DNA of 64,000 nucleotides from Ulota crispa (Eukaryota > Streptophyta > Bryopsida > Orthotrichales > Orthotrichaceae), in contig OY987244.1 in NCBI GenBank assembly GCA_963920765.1, positions 1,676,501-1,740,500 on the forward strand, in the 5' to 3' direction. A program made the translations under genes and the position numbers. The notes beneath the pieces were generated by a model, which did not search any database, was not told the origin of the DNA, and saw only the letters and a program-made list of their open reading frames with translations. Shown here piece after piece: positions 1 through 12,985 of this stretch (the stretch's first letter is position 1; every line of letters starts with the position of its first letter).

Positions 1-239
1 TTTGATGAATATGAACCCATTCAACATCACAACCATGACGTTTAGAGTAAGCATACGTTTACTTTTGGAATAAGGGTACAATTTAAACTGGTATCAAACC
101 GAGATTCTTTTGTAGACAACAGTCAAAGTTGACTATAATTCTTAGATGATACTAGCTTTGTATGCACAAGTGTGTCATGTTTGGTAAGTCTTTTCAACAA
201 GCACAGAGTGACGGACAAACTCACAAACCTCGTATCGGC

Positions 240-391
240 AAGTAGTCACCTGGAAAATCGATGTCCTTCCAGATTTGCCCATGGCGTCTCACAATTGGTT
301 TCTCTAAGGCTTTGTTGATGACGCCATCACCATCAGTGGTCTCTGGCGGAACGTTTACTACGGCCTCTCTGATAATCATTCCCAGCACACA
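240..391 (-). CDS. Possible internal exon of an unidentified gene
   Basis: On the minus strand a reading frame runs from an AG acceptor (ending in ATTATCAG) through EAVVNVPPETTDGDGVINKA and on to KPIVRRHGQIWKDIDFP, where a GT donor follows. The peptide has normal amino-acid complexity and a mixed charged/hydrophobic pattern, unlike the low-complexity frames elsewhere in this AT-rich DNA. I do not recognise the family. It could belong to the same gene as the exon-like pieces at 951-4,898, but a plausible stop for that gene lies at 951-953, so it may be the start of a different gene running off the left edge. The boundaries are inferred from splice-like signals only. Confidence 0.3.
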
Positions 392-950
392 TGCAACCAT
401 GATATTTAGAAACGAAGACAACAACGGTCACATGCAACACCGACGAGAATATGAGCATATGAGATCAACTTGATTTGTACCAGAAGTACAAGTATATGTA
501 CTCTTTGACGCTATCGTAACCTTAAGTTAGCAATTACTAGGAGAATCAAGGGAGATAGCCTCACAGATATAAAAAAAGTCCATGAGCGCTACATCATTGG
601 ACTTATGCTACATCTCTCATTACAGACTATCTAGACTTTCCAACAATTCTAGCATATATGGTGATTGTTGAGGAGACAGACAACCCCATCGTGCATGCAG
701 GCAGTTACCTACTACGGGCTGGTTCCACTAGGGGCTGGTCCCGATGATTATATAACCTAAAAGGAAATTTCAGTTCAAGTTTGCAAGATTCTCATTGCCA
801 AAAAGGAGACACACAAGTGGTTTGCAGCTTTCTTTGATAACTGAAACAGAAATCGATCTCAATACTGTACTGAACTATGTCAAATAAATGAAAATCTCCG
901 TGACGTTAACCTCTTCTCATATGCTTACTAATTAGAGGGATTGCCAACCT

Positions 951-3900
951 TTAGTCGTCCCAGCTATCGTCTGAGTCATGGAGCAAGGAACGGAGAGATA
1001 CATGTGACCTAGCTTTGAAGAATGGGAAGTACAAAGACACCAGGTGAGACAATGAGGTCAAGCATTCAGTTGGACTACATATTTCTTATTTAGCATTAAT
1101 ATAAACTCCGACGGCGAGGAGAACGTGCAAGTCTGCTGGATAACAGGGTCAGACGCCATGTATTCAGACCACTCTATAATCTATATAGCAGAACGTATAC
1201 ATTTTGTCCAACTTCCATCATCGAAACCCTTGCGCTTCTCAGTGACGTTCAGACTAAGCACTTCAGACCACAGAGATTCTGCAGGGTTTACGTAACTTAG
1301 AAGATATTTGCCATGGATCGTACCTGGCGGAAGAAGTTGCAGGGTTTCCCTCAAAATTCATCTTTAAACCCGACCACAGTGCCTAACCGCGACGCTCAAC
1401 AAACTACTGTACTGTACAACTTGATTGTACGGGAGAACTAAGTGCAGATTGTGCAGCAGAAGAGGTGTAGCGCTCGTCCAATTCTGCCCAAATTCCGTAG
1501 GCTCACAGCTAATTAGAACTTCATCCAATCTATAGTAAACGTCTGCCGCGAAACACCAAACTCAACTGATCTTTAGTTGGCTTCTTACGAAGTAAAAAAA
1601 TATTTGCAAGCCGAACACTCCCAATTGTTGGTAAAAACTCAAACACCTCTCTTGGTACGTGACGGACTCGCTGAAGCAACTGCAATTTGAGTATCGAGAT
1701 GGTGGGAAGAGGGGGCTCTTGGAGCAACAAGGCTGGGAGGGCACAGTTTGGGGAGGGGCGGGGGCTTTGGGAAGCAAACACACGCCCAGCACACACCTAC
1801 AATATGGTGACACGGTGGCAAAAAAGTGGTGCAGGAGCAGAATTGCGGGACTCGGAACTCAGAAGCACCAATATAAGTACAACCCTTTGTATGAGCCTTG
1901 GGTGGCTCACGGGTGATAAAGTATAAGCACCCACAACTCCGTGGGTAAAAATGTACAGTACAGTTCGAGCCTTAGAGGGTAGAAACAACACCTACTTGGG
2001 TGGTTAGTAACTACGAGACGAATAACACGTATTTTGTTGTTCGAAGCTGTGATATTAATCTTGGATTATCGACATTCTTCTGCCAAGTGAACCTTAAGTT
2101 TCTGGTTCTACCAGATTACCAGTGAATCAGTAATCCTTTTCAACCGTGTCTAAATACACATGATACCTAAAGTTTGAGTAAGTTAGTCCTTAGTACTGTC
2201 AAAGAAGACTTTGGGAATTGCTAGTGGAAGAATTCATTATTAGTACAAGTTTCATTAAATATTACTATGTAAATTTATCATTTACTTACTGCCTTCATTT
2301 TATTTTCCCTATAAACGTCATATACTCATATTCATTAATTTGGGAAAACCAGATTCTCAAGTTGTACTTCACCTTGAACCCAAAGGTTTTCTTTCTGGCT
2401 TCATATTCAAAGGTATCAAATTTGATCTGAGCCACTAAAATTTTGTCCCTTGCAAATTTCTCCTCTCAAGTGAGGGCACGAGGACCAAAAAAATGCTTCT
2501 TAAACCTAGAGCTTGGTTTAAGGTGATCACCTTAAACCTAATTTATTCCCAAAATTGGGGTTTCTTCCCAAATTATCAAATATGGCGTTCATAACTAATG
2601 TGCTTAAACTATGGGACGGTGATCTATTATCAGTTACTAATGATTATCCTTTTTAATCTGTAAAGAGGTCCATGTTAATCATCCAAAATTCAGTCAGAAA
2701 TTGCTTAATTATTTGTGCAAAGTGCAAACATCCTAATGAGGCTTTCATACAGTGAGACTAAGAAATAAAAGAGGAGAGAAAACCTAGTATCCACCAAGGG
2801 ACACTCCACAGTGGAAGAAAAAGAAATTTGACCAATCAGCTGGCTCCCCTACCCCTGCCTGCCTGCTTGCCTTCCAACACTCCCATGCCGTGCTCAGGTC
2901 GTGATTCGTTGACTCTCTCCGTCTCCAACGCTAAGGAATATGTCTCTGGTACTTCAAAAAACAAAGGCGCATGGGGGGTATTCTTACTGGATGTTCATTC
3001 ATTCTCTGTCGTCAGGCTCGGCCTATTCATGTAAACCAGTTCCTACACATGTTGTAGATAGATGCACAGATAACCACCCGGTTTCATCAAGATAGATGCA
3101 CCACTGAATACAGGTGGACACCCTGGCAGATAACCTGCAGCACCCTATCCAATACCCTGGTTGATATATGCATGGGTATCTAGTCAAACGGGTTAATAAG
3201 CTGCGGCTCAGTTGCACCGCCAATCTAGCATGAACTACTGAATTGACTGGTCCTACCAAGGAGGTTTTACGGACAGAACAGTACTGTACTATCTTCCTAC
3301 CACACAAATGTTGACCGTAGGAGTATCTTCTGTAAGCACGCATCCTCCAATTTCTCCAAACCTGGCGACCATTTCTGATGCCAATTTCCTCATCGATTTC
3401 CAAAGAACAAACAGCAAAAGATAAGACTTCTAGCAACAAAGAAAGCATGTTCCAGCTTCCTATCTCGAAGTAAATAGACTAGCCGAGAGTTTGAAACCTG
3501 GAGCCCAACTCTCAATAATTATGTCACTCTTGCTTTGCAGAGAAGTACTCTTCTGATTCTGATGTCGAACGCAACATCTGGAACTTCATAACTGGTGGTA
3601 TGAGTGGGGCTATATACCCTTTGTGCACATTTTTCACACAGGGGAATCGATATAACCTGGCTGTGCTGATGATAACTGAGATCGATACTTCACAAAAGAC
3701 ATGCAACATATATAAACAAACATGTTAAGGATCCGGTAACTAGATCTGGTACTCATATGATTCTATGTCAACCTTTATATCTCACATGTCAAGTTGTCGG
3801 GCACGGAAGCCGATTGAGTTTCCTTGATCATTGTCATGCCTATCGTCGTCCCAGGCAGCAGCTGCAACAACTGAAGCACATAAACGGATAAACCCCACCT

Positions 3901-4898
3901 TGACGAAAGGATCCACAAGGATCTAGTAACCGGAGATCAAATTGTAGTACTAGAAATCTACATACCTCGATTTTGAAACTGTCTGGTTCCCATGTAGGCC
4001 TCTTCTCAGCTACCACAAGCAGCAAATATCTCCAACTTGAACGTCAATTTCGTTAACGTGGCGTGTTCCATTAAAATGACGCAGGACCTAGAAGAGAATA
4101 TAATAAAGTGCTAAGCTTTTGAGAGGCATGAAGCAGAATTGTTACTCCAAAGTATGATTACTGATTCCGCCTACATGCCTTGGCCTTCAAACCATCACTG
4201 AACCCTCTTCTCTTCTCACTTTTTATTTGTCTAGCTGGAACAGCACCACGTTAACAAAATTAACGTTCTAGCTGGCTCTTCTCACGGACTCGGCGCTCAG
4301 TCAAAACAAATAATCATGCAACCTGCTCATGCGCACAATCATTCAAAAACCGACATGTGAGAGAGGAACAGTTGTTTCTACTTCGCTTACGCACTGAATC
4401 GACTTTCGTGTGTGTCACATGAAAAAGAAAACAAAGTAACCGACATGAAATCCTCCTAGCAGTCTAGCAGACTCGATATATATCAGACCTTCAAATGACA
4501 TGTAAACATTTGAGTCGCCACAGGGTGTTGCAGAACTTCAAACATCAAGCAATAATTACGAGGTGAAAATGCCTGGCATGCCGGCAAGTAGATGTGACTA
4601 CTGACTAGGATTTCGGAGATATTGTTCGTATAAATCTCTGAGCAGGTCCCTGTGAAGGGGACTCAACCGCATTGAGAGAGATAAACAGTGAACATATCTT
4701 GTTCACGAAATAAACCACCGATCCTTGCTTCACGTGGACGCTCTTGAGGGCGTCCTTCCATGCTCGTCGGTCATCGATCGGAGGCACAAGCCGACAAAAC
4801 AGTGTCCCGATCCAAGTGCATGGAAGCCCCTTTAGGCCAGTACCGAACCGGTAGCTTTCCACCCACCCATCGGTCGTTATGGGACTCTCGTTCTTCAT
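951..4898 (-). CDS. Unidentified multi-exon gene or gene remnant (exon-like pieces)
   Basis: Several minus-strand pieces look like real exons. At 4,898 downward, an ATG frame starts MKNESPITTDGWVESYRFG and contains KDALKSVHVKQGSVVYFV. At about 4,090-3,965, a frame with HFNGTRHVNEIDVQVGDI follows a strong TCTTCTAG acceptor, and an overlapping frame carries VVAEKRPTWEPDSFKIE up to a GTATGT donor. At about 3,680-3,540 is YIAPLIPPVMKFQMLRSTSE. At 1,278-1,201 is SLWSEVLSLNVTEKRKGFDD. A possible C-terminus ending HDSDDSWDD stops at 951-953. The frame change inside the 4.0-kb piece suggests either an unusual exon structure or a broken gene. I do not recognise the family and give no function. The exon chain is not fully resolved. 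Confidence 0.35.
2322..2588. mobile_element. Short inverted-repeat element, family D (ends near ATATTCATTAATTTGGGA)
   Basis: The left end reads ATATTCATTAATTTGGGA and the right end is its imperfect reverse complement, TCCCAAATTATCAAATATGG. The inside (a CCCTTGCAAATTTCTCCTCT stretch and a motif near GTTTAAGGTGATCACC) recurs in reverse orientation inside 44,319-44,590. Two copies with shared inside and ends support a small non-autonomous DNA element. No clean target-site duplication was seen, so the superfamily is unknown. Confidence 0.5.
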
Positions 4899-5683
4899 AT
4901 TTCATTTTTGGCAATGATTGGTGAGACTCTACGCCCAGAGTACTGCTGGTCTTTGGGATTTGAGGTTTCCTTCAGGTTTGAAGTCTCCCGTGGACATTTG
5001 GAGGATTACTCTTGTGTTGCAAATTTCTGATTTGTAAGTAATCTTGTTTCTTGTTTATAAGTAATCTCTTTTGTCTTGCTAGTTAATCAAATTTTCAAAG
5101 TGTTGCTCAGGGATATTTAATATTACATTGACAACAACTTGTGGTGATCTTTGCTTGTATGTATCTTTTTTTTTATATAATTATATAAGAAAAACAAGGG
5201 TTTTGTTGTTAAAATCTTTTCATTTTGAACAAATTTATCTTTCTTTTTGATTTTGATTGGAATTGCCTCTAGCAAGAGTTAGTTTTAATCTATGCTATGT
5301 ACATACTTATATAACAAGTATTTCTTTGTAATAAATCTTGTTTATTTGCATTAAAAGCAAACTCATGCTGCAAGAATTTGTGTGATTTCTTTCTAATTGA
5401 TGTCTAAATGGGATTATGCATTTTGATTAGTCTCCACCAACTATATTCTACCCTTTCAAGGGTATTTTCAAGCAGCAAGTTAGGAAATTTGAAGATTTGA
5501 CCCTTTCGAGAGAACTTTCAAGCAACGAGTTGGAATCTGAAAATTTTACTCTTTTGTGGGTACTTTCAATGAATAGGTTGAGAGATTTGAGAAATGCTTT
5601 GAGAAACAATATTACAAGTTCCATTAGGATTTTTGAACCTCATATTAAGTCTAAGAAATATGTAGGATTGTAGGCTATTGTCA

Positions 5684-6182
5684 ACTACAACAAGAATCTT
5701 TGAGTTTATGATTACTTGTATTGCACAACATCAATTTGCAATATACAAAGATCACTTTGTCCTCTTGTAAAAAGACTTGACTCAATAGTGCTAACACCAT
5801 ATTGAAAATATTATGCAAAATTTTATATTGAAGCATTATTATTTACCACAAATTTCATTGACTAAAGGAAGAACTAATTTATGCTCATCAAACTCATGAG
5901 GTGAAATATAAAGCACGCAATTATGTGTTTACTACAACAAGAATCTTTGAGTTTATGATTACTTGTATTGCACAACATCAATTTGCAATATACAAAGATC
6001 ACTTTGTCCTCTTGTAAAAAGACTTGACTCAATAGTGCTAACACCATATTGAAAATATTATGCAAAATTTTATATTGAAGCATTATTATTTACCACAAAT
6101 TTCATTGACTAAAGGAAGAACTAATTTATGCTCATCAAACTCATGAGGTGAAATATAAAGCACGCAATTATGTGTTTACTAC
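5684..6182. repeat. Perfect 247-bp tandem duplication
   Basis: The unit 5,684-5,930, beginning ACTACAACAAGAATCT, is repeated head to tail at 5,931-6,177, followed by the first bases of a third unit (ACTAC). I found no difference between the two copies on reading them side by side. Perfect identity implies a very recent duplication or an assembly artefact. Confidence 0.95.
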
Positions 6183-6979
6183 ATACAATTCTTAAATTAA
6201 GAAAATCAACCCTTTGAAGTTAAAATAGAAAAGAAATTTGCCATCAATTCTGTAAGATTCCAAAATAAGCTGGTAAGACAACCTCTAAGGTTGAAAACTA
6301 AAAAATTCATGTACAAGGTCCAATTTTGTAATCTAGTTATAGTTTAGTTCACATTAGCTTTTATCAAAGTAAGAACATACTTTTTTAAACTTCACTTTCA
6401 AAAGAAATGGATTACATTTAAAGAACCTTTTAAACTACAATCAAGTGTTAATAAGCAATCACATGCTTGTTTAGTGATACCTTGAAACTTTATAAATATC
6501 ACGTAAAATTAATTGTTAATATTAAAACTTGCATTTGTTAGGAAAGTATGTCAAGGAAGTTTGTTTTATGATGTGTATTTTTTTCTTGAGACTCAGACAA
6601 CTTATGCATGAGTTACATATTCATTAACAATTGATCATGAATTTCTTTTAAAGAGCCGGTGATTTCTATCAATGAATAGTTTGTCACTTTTAAGATTTCA
6701 CCCTCAGAAAATTCACAAAAAATTACAACTTTTACTCAATAAAAAAAATTTCACTTGCATTTTTTTGAACCAAAGCTATATCATTCCCCAGGTCAGTGGA
6801 ATTCACATGTCAAAAATATTAGTTTGAAATTGACTGAACTGAACAAAAATCAAAAACACTTTTATAATGTGAATATGTGCACAAGTGCTTAAAATATAGT
6901 CTTGCTTGTGTATTTGATTAATGATGAAGTTCAATAGAACCTAATTAAAATATTATTTTTAATAGTTTACATTTTTTAA

Positions 6980-7420
6980 GTATTCTTTTTGAAGTCTAGT
7001 GGTATCACCAGAAATTTTATTTTGAAAATGATTGATTAAGAATTTTGTATTCAAGAATTTGTGCAAGGGTGTCCATTGCAATCTTGAATTTCCATAGTGC
7101 TAAGAGCTCTAAGAAATGAGCCTCATGTTTTTTAGATCTTGTAGAAAAATTTACCCAAAAATGTAATTGTAAGAAACTGTAAAAGAGATTTTGAAAAGTC
7201 ATAGATTGAATGGAGTTAAGTGTGTGAATGATGCTCTTTAACCTCATATATTGTTGGTGACCAATTTTTCAAATTTGGCATGTGAAAACAAGATCAAAAG
7301 ACCAAATCATTTTCATAGTTTAAATACTCTCATGATCAAACGTTCAAATCTTTCAATCCATTAGTTGTTTTGTTGAGTTTTCTTTTCCTATGTGGTCTCT
7401 AACATATCTAGTTTGGATTT
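6980..7420. repeat. Degenerate copy of a dispersed core shared with the 54,193-54,814 element
   Basis: This stretch contains GCAAGGGTGTCCATTGCAAT followed by a 'gagctct..aatgagcctca' passage. The same order is seen at 15,380-15,760, at 54,260-54,700 and in reverse at 47,540-47,880. At 54 kb the core lies inside an element with clear TTAA-bounded inverted repeats, so this copy is probably an old, end-less relic of that family. No terminal repeats remain visible. Confidence 0.5.
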
Positions 7421-9089
7421 TTACAACCCTTTTTCAATAATCAAGTGAAACCTACTTCCATGTAGGGAATTTTCTTTATATTGGATTTTATTTCATAACT
7501 TGTTCGCAAACTAGTTCCTTTAGTACCATGCTATTTAAATTAGTTTTTGAATTATTGGGCATGCTTTAGTAATTTCAAGTCATTTTGATTTTTGTATTGT
7601 TTTGCTTTTACTGATAATCATCATGAACAGCATGTCAAACTTTGTGTTTCTAGTTATTCTAGCAAATATTGCATGTCAAAAGGTTTTTTGTTTTGAAGCA
7701 AATTTAGACACTTTGTGGCTTCAGCAACTAATCTGTATTAGTTTGCCTCCTTAACCATATGTCCTGTACAGCCACAAATGCATCGAAATGTTTATGTTTT
7801 TTTAACTAAAGAAAAGGCGTGTACCAAGTTTGATTTTTTTAAGGATTTTCCTTCAATTCTTTGCCCAAGATAGCTTTTGAAGTTCTTATCTAATTTGATG
7901 TTTACAGCTTCTGAAATATAGAGAAACACATTTTAAAATGTGTTTCTGTTTTCTTATTATAAAATTTTCACCTTTGAAATTTAAATTATGGCTTATGAAC
8001 AATATTGTGGTTTTTTAATCAACTTCTTTCCACAAGGTATTTTTTCAAGGACAGAAAAAAACATTTACTAAATTCAGTTTGAGGTATTTTCATTGGGTCC
8101 TTAGGTAGCCGTGCCCATCAACGTGACCGTCCCCATGGGCATCACTGACATCATAATTAAAAAAGTAAATGCTTAGAGTGAACAAAGTAATGGTTATGGG
8201 TGATTGGTATGATGGTTTTGAGTACCCATCTCACTAATTAAGAACCACCAAGTCCTGTTTTTAGCATCTCTTACACATGGTTCTTACAATTTTAGTGATT
8301 TAGCACTTTGAAAAATACCCACGCACACATGACTATGTGGATAACTTCCCAAACAAAACTAGTATTTTTTGTTCTCTGTTTCCAATTTAATAATATAAAT
8401 TTTGCCCTTGCTCAACTACCTTGACCATGCTAAAGTGCTTATTCTCACGCTTATGGGGGCGGCTACCTTTGTAAGTGGTCAACTTTTAAAAACAAATCCT
8501 AGAAGAAAAACATTCAAGAAATCTTTGCAATATATATACTCAAAAAAGATGAAGAGCTCAACCTTGTTTTAGAAATGGATGTCTTGAGGTGATTTTGGCC
8601 TCAAACCAATAAAAAGCTTCAAAGTCTAAACTCATAAATTTTAGGCTTTTAACAAATGACTAAAACTCAGAATTTGACTTTCCTAACTACGCAAATTTGT
8701 GGAAAATTGGTAAGTTCTTATTGCATGAAATGTTCAAATGTAATTAAGTACCTTCACATCACATTCAAGGTAAATTTTCAATTGATTATAGCATGTCAAC
8801 TGCCATATTCAAAAGCATGTCTTATTGTAGTTCAAATTAACCTCCAAAATAGAGTTTCAAACGCAATTTTTTTGAAATTTTAGACTATCATTTTTTGTTA
8901 TGAACCAATCCATTGAAACTCAATTAGATTCTAAATGCCTTTTTCAATAATCAACTCAATATTCCTTGCTTGTAGGGAATTTTTTTAGAATTGGATTTGA
9001 TTTCTGGTTTCTCACACTTTTACATTTTTCTTTCTTTTTTCTTTGGTATATTGATTCAATACATGTTATTGCTTTAGTTGATTTTGTAA

Positions 9090-9490
9090 AGGAATTAATA
9101 TGTGCACACCTAGAGGTTGATATATGCACAGCAAGGGGGGGTTAGATTTTTACATTCATCAAGTTGAATTTGGAAACTTTGAATTCAGATTTGGAGTTAT
9201 AGATATTAATTTAGTCTAAAACCACAAAAGAGGTTACAATTAAACAATGTTGAATGGAAAAACTTAATGAGGGAGAAAAATATTACTTCTACTATTGTTT
9301 CATAAAGTATATAAGCTTCTCCATTGGGCATTGTTTGTTCAATTGTAACCTTCTTTGTGATTCTAAACTAAATGAAGGTCTCTAAATCCAAATCTGAATT
9401 CAAATTTTCCAAATTCAATTTGTTGATGGTAAAAGTCTAACCCCCCCCCATGTGCATACATCAACCCTAAGTGTGCACATATCAATTCCC
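9090..9490. mobile_element. Foldback MITE, Mutator-like 400-bp family (GGGAATTGATATGTG-type ends)
   Basis: The left end (AGGAATTAATATGTGCACAC) and the right end (GTGTGCACATATCAATTCCC) are imperfect reverse complements. The inverted repeat continues inwards for about 180 bp on each side, through a G-run/C-run pair and an AAATTCAATTTGTTGATG-like stretch, and so forms a long stem. Ends, length and inside match the element at 41,013-41,422, which has a 9-bp target duplication. No clean duplication is visible at this copy. There is no coding capacity. Confidence 0.75.
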
Positions 9491-10222
9491 TTGTATAGAA
9501 TGGCAGTATTACATTTACTATTTATATTTTTAAAACTTTTTTTTTTTTTACAATTCTTCTTTTTCAAATCTTTGTATCTTGTAGACCCACTTTTCTAAGA
9601 CACCAAGTGGCCAACTAATTCAACAATGTATAGTGAGTTGAATGTTGATTTCTTTTTCAAATCAGTTTGTAATTCTAGGGTACCTTGGTTGATTGATATT
9701 TGAATGTCTAAATATGAGACTCTTTCTGATTTTTTTTGGTTGCACCAGGAAAACCAAAAGAGAATGATGTAAATTTCTTAGCAAAGAGACTCAAAATCTA
9801 TTCATATACAATTTTCAGGGATGGTTTTTTACCTTTGGACCTAGTAATTACACATATCATCTATGATTGTGTATGAGTTCTTTCTCAAGACCCACTATTA
9901 TACCTGAAGAGGCATTTAATTCATCATTAAAAAATTTAAGTTTGAGTTTGTGAGAGCTTACTTTGAATTTTGTCATCACGGGTGGATCCTTATTGATCGG
10001 GTGCATGCCATTCAATACAAACAGAGTGCTTGGAGGTGCTGCCACTTTTTTATTTGCATGTATTGGATTCCATACAAGGTACCATAACAAACAAACCTTC
10101 CTCCTAGTTCTCTAAATACTCTATTTCACCCTTTTTTTATATGTGAGTCCTTGGTTTTTTAGGGTTCACGCTAACCATTAACTATTTGTTTATTAACTAA
10201 TATAAATAATTTACAGCGTTAG
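9491..10222. other. AT-rich DNA upstream of the Harbinger genes
   Basis: This includes a T-run at about 9,539-9,550 and no recognisable gene. It probably holds the 5' part of the PIF/Harbinger element, but I could not identify a terminal inverted repeat or a 3-bp TWA duplication by eye. Confidence 0.4.
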
Positions 10223-11283
10223 ATGGCCTCCCAAAGGACGCTTGTTGATGTGAACTGGAACCCAGAGGCAATCAACCTTGAAAATGAGGTAGAATTTGGA
10301 AACATCTAAGGAGAAGAAGATGGAAGGGTTTACAAGCAAGGAAAATGGAGCTTACCACACACTTTGGCTTTGATACAAGCAAAAAGGGTTGATTTTGATA
10401 CTTGTGGGCCTACAAAAACACAACATGCACAAATAACTAGTGCACCAGTTTGTTGGACAGCAATGGCTGAAGCTTTGTGGAGTAAAGGTGTGTGTCGTAA
10501 CCCACAACAGATCCAAGATAAATGGGAGCAGCTAGCTCCAAATTTCAAGAAGGTTTATGATTATGAGAAGAAAATACCCTCTGGTATGCCAAGCTATTTT
10601 GCTATGAGTCCTCAAGAGAATAAAGACCAACCACGCAGTAGATTTCCAAGATCACCATTGGACCAAGCTCTTTACCTTGCCATGCCGGAGTGGTATCCAA
10701 AATCATCACAATCAGTGGATGCTAGAGATTTACCTGTTGATAGTGGAACCATTTCAAAAGGTATTTATTTTTATTCTTGTATTTTGTGGTTATTTTATTT
10801 GATATTCCAAATACTTGCAAGTACCAAATACCTAAATGTAATGTCTGACTACTTTTTTATAAATTATTTTATTAATAAAAACAATTGCATTATTGGGTGT
10901 TGTGTATTATTTTAAAGTACAATGTACTAAATGTATGCATATGTTTTACAGATGATGGTGAACTGTCAGTTGATTATTCTACTAAAAAGAGGTGCTTGTC
11001 ATTGAAAGTAGTAGATGGTGCACTAGCCTCAATGGATAAAAGTAGGGTTGAGTTCACACAAGCTATGACTGGTGGACAAGATCGTGATGATCTTCGGCAC
11101 AAAGAAATTATGGAAATGGAAAAACATAGGCTATAATCAAAGGAACTTTGACATTGAGATATGATGGAACTTGAGCAATCCAAAATTGCTAGTGCTGCAG
11201 AGACTAGAAAGGGATATGTGGATGCTCTTCTCAGCTTAGGAGACGCTATGAGAACTATTGGAAATGCCATGGCAAATAGATAG
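10223..11283 (+). pseudogene. PIF/Harbinger MYB/trihelix-like accessory protein (decayed)
   Basis: Harbinger elements carry a second gene for a MYB/SANT-like protein that helps bring the transposase to the element ends. Here an ATG at 10,223 gives a short start (MASQRTLVDVNWNPEA). The main exon then covers KWSLPHTLALIQAKRVDFD, WTAMAEALWSKGVCRNPQQ and DKWEQLAPNFKKVYDYEKK, the tryptophan-spaced helices of the DNA-binding domain. A GT-AG intron (10,761-10,951) joins in phase to an exon with DDGELSVDYSTKKRCLSL. The frame is broken. The start and the main exon are not in the same frame across 10,289-10,309, and in the 3' part stops (TAA at 11,134 and later TGAs) interrupt a still recognisable tail, SKIASAAETRKGYVDALL, ending at 11,281-11,283. 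It lies about 430 bp upstream of the transposase on the same strand, the usual arrangement. Confidence 0.8.
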
Positions 11284-11710
11284 AATCCCATATGAATATT
11301 ATGATAGCATGTATTATACTACATATATCACTATTGACATAGATTTTTAAGTAACTAATATGCAAGGTTTTATATATATATATATATAAATGTTTATAAC
11401 TAAACTAAGTTATCATTGTCATTCATGTGTTTTGAAAATAAGTTTTTGTTATATATCTCTTTTGATTGTTTGATTTTATATTTTATATTGATTGATTAGT
11501 GACTAATTTATTTACTAACTGTCTACACTAAATGAATGGATGTATGTTGAAGTTTGATTTGAAATGTTTTGTTTTGCAATCATTTGATTATTGATTTGTT
11601 AGTAGAATTCAAATGTAGCATATAGTATTTATTTATCAATTTAGTTGTTTTTTAATGTAATTTTCTTTTGTCCTAATAAGTTTTTATTTGATATGTGAAG
11701 GACATGCAGT

Positions 11711-12985
11711 ATGGTGGATCCAACTCTTGCAATTGTATCTGCAGCTATGGGAGGAGTAAGCACAGCTGCTGGTACTATGGTACAATTGGCAACAAAAGAC
11801 TTGTTTGATGGAAATTCAAAAAGAAGAATGCAATTATCATCTTTGAGGTATTTAAAAAGAAGAAAAATGTCAAATGACATAGTACCTATACTTCTTTCTA
11901 TTTTAGAATGTGAACAACTTTTCTATCAAGTTCAAATTCAAAAAGAAGGGAAGACAAAGATATTTGGTTCAAAATGTGGTCTATATTATATAAAGCCATG
12001 ATCTATTCATTAGTGGGATCAATATTCAAGTTTGGTGATGCGTGAAGACCCAAAGCGATTTTGTCAATTTTTTCGACTATCTGTCCCAACATTCCAATAT
12101 ATTTGTTGCTTGGTTTTTGAAGAACTGCAACAACATCCCCCTCTTGGATTGATGAATATCACTAGTTGATTCATGGATGTTCCTAAGCAAGTAGCTATTG
12201 TTTTGAGGAGGCTTGCAACTGGTAACACTCATTTTTCAATTGCTGAGTTATTTGGAGTGGCTAATTCTACATTTACCAAAGTATGTAAGCGTTTTATCAA
12301 AGCGTTGTTGAATGTTGCTGTTCCTCTACATTTGAAGTGGCCGGAAGGAGAGACTTTAGCACATGTGAAACTTGGATTTGAAAAGTTCCATGCCATTCCG
12401 CAATATTGTGGTGCTCTTGATTGTTCTCATATTAGATTTGATTTGCCAGCACAAGCAAGATCTACAGACTAGTATGACCGCGATCACAACTATTCAACAA
12501 TTATCCAAGATATTGTGGATCATAAAGCCCATTTCATTGATGTGTTTGCAGGTATACCAGGATTAGTACATGATTCTTGAATTTACTTATTGTCCAATCA
12601 CTTTAAAGAAGTTATTGTAGGAACTCAATTAAACGGTCCTTCAATTGATGTTGGAGGTGTGGATGTGCAAGAGCTGATTGTAGCTAATGCAGGTTATCTT
12701 GGAGACAAAAATGTCCTTGTGCTTGGGCCTGGTTTACGTCTTCCAAGATTATATGATGAATTTAACTTCAAACAATCATCTACACATATGGTAGTGGAAC
12801 GAGCATTTGGTGTTTTGAAAGGGATGTGGAGAATTTTGAAAACTCCTATGGCTAATCTTGATTTGAAGAGAGTTCCAAATTTGATATTAGCTTGTTGTGT
12901 ACTTCACAATATTATCATTGACACAATCAATGAAATTGATGAGTCTATTGTGTTGTGGGATCATCATGACCAAGGCTATAGATAA
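11711..12985 (+). pseudogene. PIF/Harbinger transposase, DDE_Tnp_4 type (decayed)
   Basis: The whole region stays in one reading frame. The N-terminal part starts MVDPTLAIVSAAMGG. Helix-turn-helix-like RRLATGNTHFSIAELFGVAN follows, then the catalytic core. GALDCSHIRF carries the first Asp, FIDVFAGIPGLVHDS the second, and VVERAFGVLKGMWRIL the Glu of the family's DDE signature. AHFIDVFAG is preceded by YDRDHNYSTIIQ, another family hallmark. In-frame stops at about 11,999, 12,011, 12,167, 12,470 and 12,578 break it, and I saw no frameshift, so decay looks like point substitution. A C-terminal tail (QMAIAQHVYQLERLQFNE) can still be read to about 13,081. The element is a dead copy unless a functional sibling exists elsewhere in the genome. 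Terminal repeats were not identified. Confidence 0.88.

Larger units (their letters stand above)
4900..9089. other. AT-rich intergenic DNA without recognised genes
   Basis: No frame here has exon-like composition. The stretch holds the tandem duplication at 5,684-6,177 and, at about 6,980-7,420, a degenerate copy of a dispersed core that begins near TTTTGTGCAAGGGTGTCCAT-like sequence and is shared with 15,380-15,760, 47,540-47,880 (reversed) and 54,260-54,700. The passages at about 7,430-7,510 and 8,940-9,000 also resemble each other (around GTAGGGAATTTT), so part of a repeat is present twice. Otherwise I see nothing. Confidence 0.5.

Noticed and set aside
1313-1441. Plus-strand ATG frame starting MDRTWRKKLQGF
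   Set aside because: Only about 42 codons, no donor site in frame, and it overlaps no supported exon on its strand; better evidence lies on the minus strand.
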